DNA of 35,156 bases from Desulfuromonadales bacterium. Its GTDB lineage: Bacteria; Desulfobacterota; Desulfuromonadia; Desulfuromonadales; Geopsychrobacteraceae. A program made the position numbers and the translations under genes. Below the pieces are notes generated by a model, which searched no databases, was not told the origin of the DNA, and saw only the letters and a list, made by a program, of their open reading frames with translations. Positions 24,655 through 32,071 of the stretch are shown here, in pieces (within the stretch, counting starts at the first letter, position 1; each line of letters starts with the position of its first letter). The stretch lies in assembly GCA_016931615.1 (NCBI GenBank), contig JAFGEL010000018.1, positions 1 through 35,156 on the forward strand, in the 5' to 3' direction.

Positions 24655-24849
24655 TTATCGTGAATTCCTGATTTTGGGGTAATACCAGACCGTCAGCGCC
24701 ATGCTGCCGAACAGGGCGAAAGGAAGCCAGTAGACAAAGGCATTGCCTGGCGGAATTGAGGTTAGGACAAGAACCATCATGATCAAAAAGACCGGTGCAA
24801 TGTACATGAGAAAGAAAAGCACCAGGGCCATCCACAGTTTGGTTTTCAT
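24655..24849 (-). CDS. Small two-helix membrane protein, function unknown
   Basis: The 64-residue protein has two hydrophobic helices (about 5-31 and 38-55) and a basic C-terminus (PKIRNSR). A good ribosome site, AAGGAG, lies six bases before the ATG at 24849, which supports it as a real gene despite its size. It is the only minus-strand gene between hemL and the YdcZ gene, set between two large cytochrome genes. I do not recognise the family. Confidence 0.65.
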   Translation of the reverse strand: MKTKLWMALVLFFLMYIAPVFLIMMVLVLTSIPPGNAFVYWLPFALFGSMALTVWYYPKIRNSR

Positions 24850-25233
24850 TTGAACTCCTTATTGCCGACTGATATGCTCGGAAAATATAACACTGTTCTT
24901 TATTTATTTTCTAGGAAAAATAAACTCGCTCTTCCGTCTGCACCATCCTAAAATTCGGTAGGTTAATAACACAACATCGTTATGCCTTCGCCTGATCTAC
25001 CATTTTCATGATATTTCGATTGAGGCCTGGTTTGAGGAGGCTGTATTGCTTTTCAGCGGTATTATAATATTGACCATTCTTTAGTGAAATGCTAGGTTAT
25101 GCCTGTTAAATTTCTGGGGTCCCGCGACAAACCATAACATTGACAGCTGCTTACCATTGACCGGTTTGTGTGTATTATTGAGAATATGCATGCAATGCTG
25201 AACTGACTTTTTTGTCACAAGGAGAGAACTCAG
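24850..25233. other. Intergenic region upstream of the six-heme cytochrome gene
   Basis: These 384 bases separate two divergent genes and hold no supported ORF. Several TTGAC-like boxes occur (near 25070, 25139 and 25159). TTGACC followed 17 bases later by TAGGTT (near 25070-25098) is the best-spaced pair but has a weak -10. The region is AT-rich and probably carries the promoters of both flanking genes. No riboswitch consensus was recognised. Confidence 0.35.
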
Positions 25234-26688
25234 ATGGCGAAACTCACCGATATCCCGAAAGCGTTTTTCAAGGGTATTACCCACAGCTGGATTTCTCTGG
25301 TTGGTGCCATGATCGTCACGGTCACCTTCCCATTTCTACTGGGCTCGGTTTTATACGATACCTTCCTGCATATCGATAACCCTTATTTCAGCGGCTTTAT
25401 CTATATGATTCTGGGTCCGGGTTTTGTTGGTGGGTTGGTGTTGGTTTTTATTGGCCTCTTCTTTGCCAAGGGCAAAGAGGAAGTTCGCCTGTTCACGCTG
25501 GATTATATCCGCGATAAACTGACCAACGAGACGGGCTACAATCGTATCCGTAAACTGGTTTTCGTCGGCGTTTTTCTGACCTGTATCAATCTTTTTGTCG
25601 TCGGGGTGCTGGCTTATAGTGGTTACCACTACATGGAATCAAACTCTTTCTGCGGGGAAGTCTGTCATGTTCCGATGACTCCCGAATATACCGCCTATCA
25701 GAATTCTGCCCATTCTCGGGTGGCCTGTGTCGACTGTCATATCGGTTCAGGGGCTTCATGGTTTGTTAAATCAAAGATATCGGGTGCCCGGCAGTTGGTT
25801 GCCGTGGTTGCCGACACTTTTTCGCGGCCGATAGAAACCCCGGTACACGGGCTGCGCCCTGCGCGTGATACCTGCGAACAGTGTCACCGTCCGGAAAAGT
25901 TTCATGGCGACAAACTGGTGATTAAAGATAAATATCTTGAAGATGAAAAGAACACCCATGTCCAAACGGTTCTGCTGTTAAAAATCGGCAGCGCGGGTGA
26001 TCAGACTGCCGATTCGCATGGTATTCACTGGCATGTTGCCCCGGAAAATGAAATTGTCTACAAAGCCGCGGATTGGCAGAGAAACACGATTCCGGAAGTC
26101 TACCAGACAGCCGCTAACGGTAATAAGATTGTCTATCGGTCTCCGGAAGCTGATCAGCAACTGGCTGAAGCCGAGCACCTGCAGGAACGCACAATGGACT
26201 GTATCGATTGCCATAACCGGCCCAGTCATATCTACCTGTCCGCGAATCAGGCGATTGATAACAAGATCCTGACGAACGTGATATCGACCGATCTGCCCTA
26301 TATCAAACAGCAGGCTATGAAAGTCGTTTCCGTGGAATACAAGACGCAAGATGAAGCCAGGTCAGCGATTGCCTCAGAGCTGACGAATTATTATAAGAAA
26401 AATTATTCGGAGATATTCAACAGCAACAGGCCTCTGGTCGAAAAAGCGATTGCCGGTGTCCAGGCGGCCTATTCGGAAAATGTCTTTCCTGAAATGAATA
26501 TTCAGTGGGATACCTATTACAGTAACCTTGGGCACACGAATGAGTTAGGCTGTTTCCGTTGCCACAATGAAGAGCATGAGGCGGATAACGGCGAAGTTAT
26601 TTCCATGGATTGTGAAACCTGCCATACAATTCTGGCTGAAGAAGAGGAAGATCCGGAGATTCTGAGAACATTGCTCGGAGAAATGTAG
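25234..26688 (+). CDS. NapC/NirT-type inner-membrane multiheme cytochrome, ImcH-like
   Basis: The 484-residue protein has three membrane helices (about 20-40, 53-77 and 107-128) and then a periplasmic domain with six heme-attachment motifs. The first is the unusual CX3CH (C140, C144, H145) and the others are five CXXCH: CVDCH, CEQCH, CIDCH, CFRCH and CETCH. The stretch from residue 138 to about 190 resembles the quinol-oxidising NapC/NrfH family. Three helices plus a long periplasmic multiheme domain is the layout of Geobacter ImcH, which is needed for high-potential acceptors; ImcH is described with seven hemes, so this may be a relative rather than an ortholog. The ATG at 25234 has an AAGGAGAG site. 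A terminator follows. Confidence 0.87.
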   Translation: MAKLTDIPKAFFKGITHSWISLVGAMIVTVTFPFLLGSVLYDTFLHIDNPYFSGFIYMILGPGFVGGLVLVFIGLFFAKGKEEVRLFTLDYIRDKLTNETGYNRIRKLVFVGVFLTCINLFVVGVLAYSGYHYMESNSFCGEVCHVPMTPEYTAYQNSAHSRVACVDCHIGSGASWFVKSKISGARQLVAVVADTFSRPIETPVHGLRPARDTCEQCHRPEKFHGDKLVIKDKYLEDEKNTHVQTVLLLKIGSAGDQTADSHGIHWHVAPENEIVYKAADWQRNTIPEVYQTAANGNKIVYRSPEADQQLAEAEHLQERTMDCIDCHNRPSHIYLSANQAIDNKILTNVISTDLPYIKQQAMKVVSVEYKTQDEARSAIASELTNYYKKNYSEIFNSNRPLVEKAIAGVQAAYSENVFPEMNIQWDTYYSNLGHTNELGCFRCHNEEHEADNGEVISMDCETCHTILAEEEEDPEILRTLLGEM

Positions 26689-26740
26689 TTTTTTGCAGAT
26701 GGTGTTCAACGCACCTGTTGCATGACGATGGTAAATACTG

Positions 26741-26780
26741 CAAAGCCCCGTCAAGATATTGGCGGGGCTTTGTGTTTCTT
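26741..26780 (+). terminator. Intrinsic terminator after the six-heme cytochrome gene
   Basis: CAAAGCCCCGTCAA (26741-26754) pairs with TTGGCGGGGCTTTG (26759-26772) around the loop GATA, with one G-U pair. The T-rich stretch TGTTTCTTTT follows. It lies 52 bases past the cytochrome stop. Confidence 0.85.
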
Positions 26781-26887
26781 TTCCCAACCATGAAGATATT
26801 TGTTAAAGTGTTGGGGGTAGACGGCTTAATTCGATGTATTGCCTGTTGCAGGTGATGATTAATCAAAAGGTATAGGAGGTTATGGCA

Positions 26888-27466
26888 ATGGCTGAAATCA
26901 AAAATAAATTCTGGTTAAGGGCTGAGGACGCTGCCCTGGTGGTCATTGATGTGCAGGAAAAACTGGCTCCGGCGATGGATCCCGATCTTTACAAACAACT
27001 GGTGTTACACACCAACCTGCTGATTGAAGGATTCAAGGCCTATCAACGGCCGATTATTGCCACTGAGCAGTACTCAAAAGGTCTCGGTCACACGGTGACA
27101 GAGCTGCAGGGGGCAACTGATCAGTCCTGCGTTGAAAAAATTGCGTTCAGCTGTTGTGGTGAAGATCAATTCATCACCGCCCTGGAAAAAACCGGAGCAA
27201 AACAGGCGCTGATCGTCGGCATGGAAACGCATGTCTGTGTGTTTCAGACGGTGATTGATCTGCTTGATCGTGGTTATACTGTTCATCTGGTCAGGGATGC
27301 CGTCTGTTCACGGTTTAAAAGTGATTATGAGGCAGCCATCAGGACTGCGGAAAAAGCCGGGGCGGTGATCACGACAACTGAGATGGCTCTCTTCCAGCTG
27401 GTCAGGGTGGCCGGAAGCGAAGGGTTCAAAACGGTTTCAAAACTGGTTCGCCAGCGTACGCCCTGA
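26888..27466 (+). CDS. Isochorismatase-family cysteine hydrolase
   Basis: The 192-residue cytosolic protein has the family catalytic triad: Asp in VVIDVQEKL (near residue 21), Lys in VEKIAFS (near 83) and Cys in GMETHVCVFQT (near 118). The family includes nicotinamidases, isochorismatases and YcaC-like hydrolases. The short length and the lack of extra domains fit the YcaC/hydrolase branch, but no substrate can be named. Two ATGs compete: AGGAGG is two bases from the one at 26882 and eight bases from 26888, so I chose 26888. It stands alone between a terminator and the YdcZ-type gene. Confidence 0.88.
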   Translation: MAEIKNKFWLRAEDAALVVIDVQEKLAPAMDPDLYKQLVLHTNLLIEGFKAYQRPIIATEQYSKGLGHTVTELQGATDQSCVEKIAFSCCGEDQFITALEKTGAKQALIVGMETHVCVFQTVIDLLDRGYTVHLVRDAVCSRFKSDYEAAIRTAEKAGAVITTTEMALFQLVRVAGSEGFKTVSKLVRQRTP

Positions 27467-27557
27467 TGATGGAAGTACTCAACCATAGGCGCCAGAAGAT
27501 CGACCGGCAGGCGCTTCTTTGTCTCGCACCTCAGTACCGGCTTGAAGGAGGGGGGTA

Positions 27558-27995
27558 GTGTCTCAGATCATCCTTATTTTCGCCATGTTGGCGGGTGGAG
27601 TCGCTGTTGCGATCCAGCCGTCGATCAATGCACGGCTGGCCGAAAAAACCGGTTTTCTTCAGGCCGCAACTGTTTCATTTGCGGTGGGCACCCTCATTTT
27701 GCTGGTTCTATCACTGCTTTCGAGTCAGGGGAGCCTGCGGCGGGTCGCTGAAGCTGAATGGTGGCAGCTGACCGGGGGCTTTTACGGGGCTTTTTTTGTG
27801 ACGATGACGATAGTGGCCGTGCCGCGTATCGGTACAACCGCTGTTCTGGCCCTGACCATTGTTTCGCAACTGGTTGCCGGTCTGGCGATGGATCACTACG
27901 GTCTTTTCGGGATGCGCGGTATTCCTTTTGACGGTAAGCGCGTAGCTGGGGTAGCGCTGCTGTTGATCGGGGTCTTTCTGATCTGTAAACGTTAG
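27558..27995 (+). CDS. YdcZ/DUF606 family membrane protein (DMT superfamily)
   Basis: The 145-residue protein has five predicted membrane helices (about 3-20, 32-54, 71-90, 92-110 and 126-142) and the GxxxAxQPxxNxxLA-like start of the DUF606 family. Members are half-length relatives of drug/metabolite transporters, with unknown substrates, and probably work as dimers. The GTG start at 27558 has an AAGGAGG site a few bases upstream. It converges with the DUF3024 gene, with 11 bases between the stops. Confidence 0.82.
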   Translation: MSQIILIFAMLAGGVAVAIQPSINARLAEKTGFLQAATVSFAVGTLILLVLSLLSSQGSLRRVAEAEWWQLTGGFYGAFFVTMTIVAVPRIGTTAVLALTIVSQLVAGLAMDHYGLFGMRGIPFDGKRVAGVALLLIGVFLICKR

Positions 27996-28006
27996 TTTAA
28001 GAAAAA

Positions 28007-28384
28007 TCAGTCCTGCCAGAAATAGCCCATCGGATCCTGTCTGATGGTGTCGAGCAGTTTGCTGAAGTCGAGGGTCGGAGGAACGTTCAGGTAAAGTTGC
28101 CAGTATTCACCTTTCTGATGATGCAGGCTCCACTGGTTGAGCTCCGGCGTGTAACGCAACTTGGCCATAGGCAGCTCACGGTGCTGATCGACAGTTTTAG
28201 CCAGGCGCCTGATTTCATAAATCAGCACCTGGCGGCCTTCTATACGATAGCGTAAAAGCCGTGGTTGATATTTGTCGTGGGCCGCTTTGATGCAGAACTC
28301 ATCAAGCAGTTTGACCGCTTTTCTTTCCAGCAGTTGCGGCAACTCGGAGCCCTGAATCTCACCGAGCTGGAATTGTGATGTCAT
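28007..28384 (-). CDS. DUF3024 family protein
   Basis: The 125-residue soluble protein matches the DUF3024 pattern: RYRIEGRQVLIYEIR in the middle, AKLRYTPELNQWSLHHQKGEYWQLYLN and a C-terminal LLDTIRQDPMGYFW. The function of the family is unknown. It begins 12 bases after the UbiD-family gene with an AAAGG site, so the two are likely co-transcribed. No catalytic motif is visible. Confidence 0.8.
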   Translation of the reverse strand: MTSQFQLGEIQGSELPQLLERKAVKLLDEFCIKAAHDKYQPRLLRYRIEGRQVLIYEIRRLAKTVDQHRELPMAKLRYTPELNQWSLHHQKGEYWQLYLNVPPTLDFSKLLDTIRQDPMGYFWQD

Positions 28385-28396
28385 CTGACAACCTTT

Positions 28397-30238
28397 CTAA
28401 ATGATGCCTTGAAGGGGCCCACCTTTAACTCCCAGGGCGTCTACCTGTTTCTCTATCTGCGGATCATCAATCAATGCCGGCGCGTGATGTGGTTTGCTGC
28501 GGGCGTCGATGACCAGGGCCCCTGTGCAACCCCAGTGTTTGGCAGTTACAGAGCTGCTGATGCCGTAAATGTCGGCAGCCGGGTTGGAACGCGTAAAGCA
28601 GACCCACAGCCAGTTATTCAGAGCCGCTGCACAGAATTCACTGTCGTCAACAGTCAGAATCAGGCGAAAATCATTGATCGGGTGATCTTCGGGGTATTTT
28701 TTACACAGCCGTAGCATGTCCCGATCTTCTCCGGGCCGGTATTCTTCACATGCAGGTCCCTGAATAGCCAGGATGCCGGGAATCAGTACCCGGGGCTCGC
28801 TAAATCCTCCAGGCAGGGACAGGTTTTCAGGCAGTTCTGTCGCCAGGGAATATTTTTTGTCGCCTCTGGCAGCGATGACCACCTTTGACCCCTGGTTCAG
28901 GCCGTGGCCGCTGTAATCCAGGGTATCGATCGTGGTGGCCGTTTGAAAATGCAGATCGCGCCGCCAGTCGACGCGCTCGAGCAGGTGGCGGAAAAATGCC
29001 GGGATGTCATGAATGTCCAGCTGCGGATTATCGTTTTCCGCAACGATGAACAGGTATTTGGCCAGCGATAGCTGCCCTTGGCCGAGGATCGCGTTAGCCT
29101 GGGTCAGTAGCTCCTGGGGTTGTTCGGGCTGTGAATAAGGGGTATAGCGTTCGCTGCCGATTGCCAGAAGTAGCGGATGGACGCCCGCCGCATCAACAGC
29201 GTGAACCGCTTTCACCCCGGGCAGGACCTCAGGGATCAGCGCTCCGGTCAACTCATGAATGAAAGCACCGAAGCTGGTGTCCTCCTGCGGGGGGCGACCG
29301 ACGGTGGTAAAGGGCCAAATAGCGTCGGGGCGGTGGTAAACCCGGTCAATCCGGATCAGGGGGAAATCATGGGCCAGACTGTAATAGCCGAGATGGTCGC
29401 CAAAGGGGCCTTCCGGTTTCTGGCTGTACGGATCGATTGTGCCGCAGATAACGAAATCGGCTTCCGCCGGCATCGGTAGGAGTCCCGGTGGTTGCACCAT
29501 GGCGATACGGTGACCGCCCAGCAGGCCGGCGAAGGCCAGTTCGGGCATGCCTTCGGGCAGGGGCATGACAGCCGCGACCGTCATGCTGGGGGGGCCACCG
29601 ACAAAAACATTGACGTGAAAAGGCCGCCCGAGATCGAGGGCTTCGCGATGATGGACGCCGATGCCTCGATGAATCTGGTAGTGCAGGCCGACTTCCTGAT
29701 CGGGGAGGTAATCATTGCCCGAAATTTGAACCCGGTACATGCCCAGATTGGATGAGCGAATCCCCGGTTTGAGCGGACTTTCACTGTAAACCTGTGGCAG
29801 TGTGACAAAGGCTCCGCCATCATCGGGCCAGCTTGTGATCTGCGGCAATTCACTCAGGGTTGTCTGGTTCTGCAGAATTGCTCCAGACTTGACTCTTTTG
29901 GGCAGAAGATGAAAAGCACCCCGGGGGGCTGATAAGAGAGAGGAGGGGTTCTTAATCAGGTTTTTGGGGTCAATTTTGAGTTGCACCAGGGTTTCAACCT
30001 GGCGCAAGGTGTCGCGAAAAAGGTAACGGGTGCGTTCCAGCGTGCCAAACAGGTTGGCCACGGCCGGAAAACGGCAATCTGTTAGGTTGGTGAACAGCAG
30101 TGCCGGACCCTGATGCTGATAGACGCGCCTCTGAATTGCACCCGCGAGTAAATAGGGGTCAATGGGCTGGTCAATACGGATCAGTTGTCTGCTGTGCTCA
30201 AGATCTGTTACGGCTTGACGAAGCGTTTTGTAACCCAT
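28397..30238 (-). CDS. UbiD-family (prenylated-FMN) decarboxylase
   Basis: The 613-residue protein shows the UbiD family landmarks: SSNLGMYRVQISGND, with the conserved arginine of the prFMN site, and EGPFGDHLGYYS, with the catalytic acid region. It is about 100 residues longer than E. coli UbiD, as in a long-form branch of the family. These enzymes need prenyl-FMN made by UbiX, which is not encoded here. Possible roles are quinone synthesis (menaquinone by the futalosine route uses UbiD-like enzymes) or (de)carboxylation of an aromatic acid; sequence alone does not choose. The start at 30238 has GGGGAG about eight bases upstream. It is divergent from the heme-sensor kinase gene. Confidence 0.88.
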   Translation of the reverse strand: MGYKTLRQAVTDLEHSRQLIRIDQPIDPYLLAGAIQRRVYQHQGPALLFTNLTDCRFPAVANLFGTLERTRYLFRDTLRQVETLVQLKIDPKNLIKNPSSLLSAPRGAFHLLPKRVKSGAILQNQTTLSELPQITSWPDDGGAFVTLPQVYSESPLKPGIRSSNLGMYRVQISGNDYLPDQEVGLHYQIHRGIGVHHREALDLGRPFHVNVFVGGPPSMTVAAVMPLPEGMPELAFAGLLGGHRIAMVQPPGLLPMPAEADFVICGTIDPYSQKPEGPFGDHLGYYSLAHDFPLIRIDRVYHRPDAIWPFTTVGRPPQEDTSFGAFIHELTGALIPEVLPGVKAVHAVDAAGVHPLLLAIGSERYTPYSQPEQPQELLTQANAILGQGQLSLAKYLFIVAENDNPQLDIHDIPAFFRHLLERVDWRRDLHFQTATTIDTLDYSGHGLNQGSKVVIAARGDKKYSLATELPENLSLPGGFSEPRVLIPGILAIQGPACEEYRPGEDRDMLRLCKKYPEDHPINDFRLILTVDDSEFCAAALNNWLWVCFTRSNPAADIYGISSSVTAKHWGCTGALVIDARSKPHHAPALIDDPQIEKQVDALGVKGGPLQGII

Positions 30239-30435
30239 TACCCACTCCCCTGGTTCCGTTAACTGAACGGTTTTTATACGTCAGCGGGACGTAAAAGGCA
30301 ACGGAAATACTTGATAAATCTAGTCATGTTTGGTGCGCAACATTTTTCAGGAACAGCTTGGCAGTCGCTATGGAAATGGATTATAAAGCACGGATTGATT
30401 GTCCCTTTTCTGTCGTTTTTATATAGGGCTACTGA

Positions 30436-32037
30436 ATGCGCATAAAACTGGTCACACGCTATACGGTGATTTCGAGCATCATTCTGCTGATTGTCATGTC
30501 GATTTCGGCGATGCTGCATATCAACAAGGTGCAGAAAAATTTCGTTGAAAACGCCATCATTGAAAACGATGCTATTGCCGAGATTATTCTGCGCGACAAT
30601 TATCATCTGATGCTAGAGGATAATCGCGAGCAGTTGCAGCTGATGATCGAAGAAGTGGCCAAGGCACCAAGAATCAAGCGGGTTCGTATTCTCGGGCGTG
30701 AGGGTGTCGTCAGTTTTTCCAATAACAAATTTGAGGTCGGTACGGCTTTGAGCCAGAAGGATGACAGCTGCACCTTCTGTCATCTTGAAGGCTCAAAGGC
30801 ATTGATTGATGCGCCGATTGAAAAGCGCAGCCGGGTTTTCTCTGAAGACGGTGCCCAGTTTTTAAGTATTACCCGCGGTATCTATAACGAGCCGAACTGC
30901 TCCACGGCGGCATGTCACGCCCATTCACCTGACGAAAAAAAGATCGGCGTGCTGGATATTGTCGTGTCCCTGGATCGTATGGCCGATCTTGCGCATGCCC
31001 ACCACATTGATGTGATTGTCTCGACATTGATCATGCTGGTGATCCTGTCTCTGGGGCACTACTTTCTGACGCGTAAATATATCTGTGATCCGATCGACGG
31101 TCTGCTTGAGCAGACCCGCGCTTTGTCTGAAGGGGATCTCTCGGCCCGGGTCAAGCGGATTTCTTCGGATGAGTTGGGAGACCTGGGTCAGTCGTTCAAC
31201 ACCATGGCGGAAAACCTCGCCCAGGCTCAGATCGAGTTGAAAGACTGGGGAAACACTCTTGAGCACAAGGTTGAAGAGCGCACGGCGGAAATGAAAGAGA
31301 TGCAGGACCAGTTGCTGCGTTCCGCCAAGCTGGCATCAATGGGTGAACTGGTCGCCGGCGTCGCCCACGAAATCAATAACCCTCTGACTGGTATCCTTAT
31401 GTTCGCCTCGTTATCAGCGAGAACGCCTGATCTGCCGCAGCAGGTCAAGGATAATCTCGATCTGATCGTCTCGGAGACCGGGCGGTGTGCCAAGATTGTT
31501 CGCGGTCTGTTGGAGTTTGCCCGTGAGTCGATACCGGAGAAGAAACTCGATTCGATTAACCGGGTGGTCAAACACACCCTCGAGTTGGTATCGCAACAAG
31601 CCATTTTTCAGGATGTTGATATCCGCTGCCATTGTGAAGAGCCGTTGCCCGAATTGGAGATCGATGCCGATCAGCTCCAACAGGTGTTCTTCAATATGTT
31701 TATCAATGCCGGACAGGCTATGCCCAATGGCGGCTCTTTGACGATTACATCATCACTTTACGAACCGGGGATTGTCAGAATCGTTGTTGAAGATACCGGA
31801 ACCGGGATCAGCAAGGACAATCTTGAACGGATTTTTGATCCATTTTTCTCGACCAAGGCGCAGAAAGGTTTCGGCCTGGGTTTGTCCGTGTCTTATGGTA
31901 TTATCAAGAACCACGGTGGAAGGGTGGATGTTCAGAGTGTTGAAGGGCAGGGAACGACCTTTACTATTGATCTGCCGGTCGAGGGGGATTTGAATAAAGA
32001 AGGTTCTGAAGTCAACGAGGACAGCCCCTTGGTTTGA
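30436..32037 (+). CDS. Membrane sensor histidine kinase with periplasmic c-type heme motifs
   Basis: The 533-residue protein has membrane helices at about 10-28 and 190-212 around a periplasmic sensor of 160 residues. The sensor carries CTFCH (C112, C115, H116) and CSTAACH (C155, C160, H161), a CXXCH and a CX4CH motif, so one or two covalent hemes are likely. The cytoplasmic part has HAMP (about 212-265), a short coiled coil, HisKA with the phospho-accepting H311 in GVAHEINNPLTG, and an HATPase domain with DADQLQQVFFNMFINA and DTGTGI. It probably senses redox state or a small ligand at the heme. The likely partner is the convergent NtrC-type regulator, whose stop is 34 bases from its own. Such heme sensors are common in Desulfuromonadales. 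Confidence 0.9.
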   Translation: MRIKLVTRYTVISSIILLIVMSISAMLHINKVQKNFVENAIIENDAIAEIILRDNYHLMLEDNREQLQLMIEEVAKAPRIKRVRILGREGVVSFSNNKFEVGTALSQKDDSCTFCHLEGSKALIDAPIEKRSRVFSEDGAQFLSITRGIYNEPNCSTAACHAHSPDEKKIGVLDIVVSLDRMADLAHAHHIDVIVSTLIMLVILSLGHYFLTRKYICDPIDGLLEQTRALSEGDLSARVKRISSDELGDLGQSFNTMAENLAQAQIELKDWGNTLEHKVEERTAEMKEMQDQLLRSAKLASMGELVAGVAHEINNPLTGILMFASLSARTPDLPQQVKDNLDLIVSETGRCAKIVRGLLEFARESIPEKKLDSINRVVKHTLELVSQQAIFQDVDIRCHCEEPLPELEIDADQLQQVFFNMFINAGQAMPNGGSLTITSSLYEPGIVRIVVEDTGTGISKDNLERIFDPFFSTKAQKGFGLGLSVSYGIIKNHGGRVDVQSVEGQGTTFTIDLPVEGDLNKEGSEVNEDSPLV

Positions 32038-32071
32038 ACGTCCAGAGGGGGGGGGCTAGAAATCAAGCTGT

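Noticed and set aside
24641..24835. Alternative 64-codon minus-strand frame overlapping the small membrane protein gene
   Set aside because: It is out of frame with the hydrophobic protein that has the good AAGGAG site, and it runs into the end of the convergent gene.
30271..30298. Imperfect inverted repeat (TTTTATACGTC and GACGTAAAA) upstream of the UbiD gene
   Set aside because: The arms differ by a two-base insertion and it does not match the operator shared by the fad and DUF1302 promoters, so I do not count it as a third site.
32047..32055. Run of nine G between the kinase and regulator genes
   Set aside because: Such runs can cause phase variation inside or before a gene, but this one lies beyond the stop codons of both convergent genes, so an effect on either product is unlikely.
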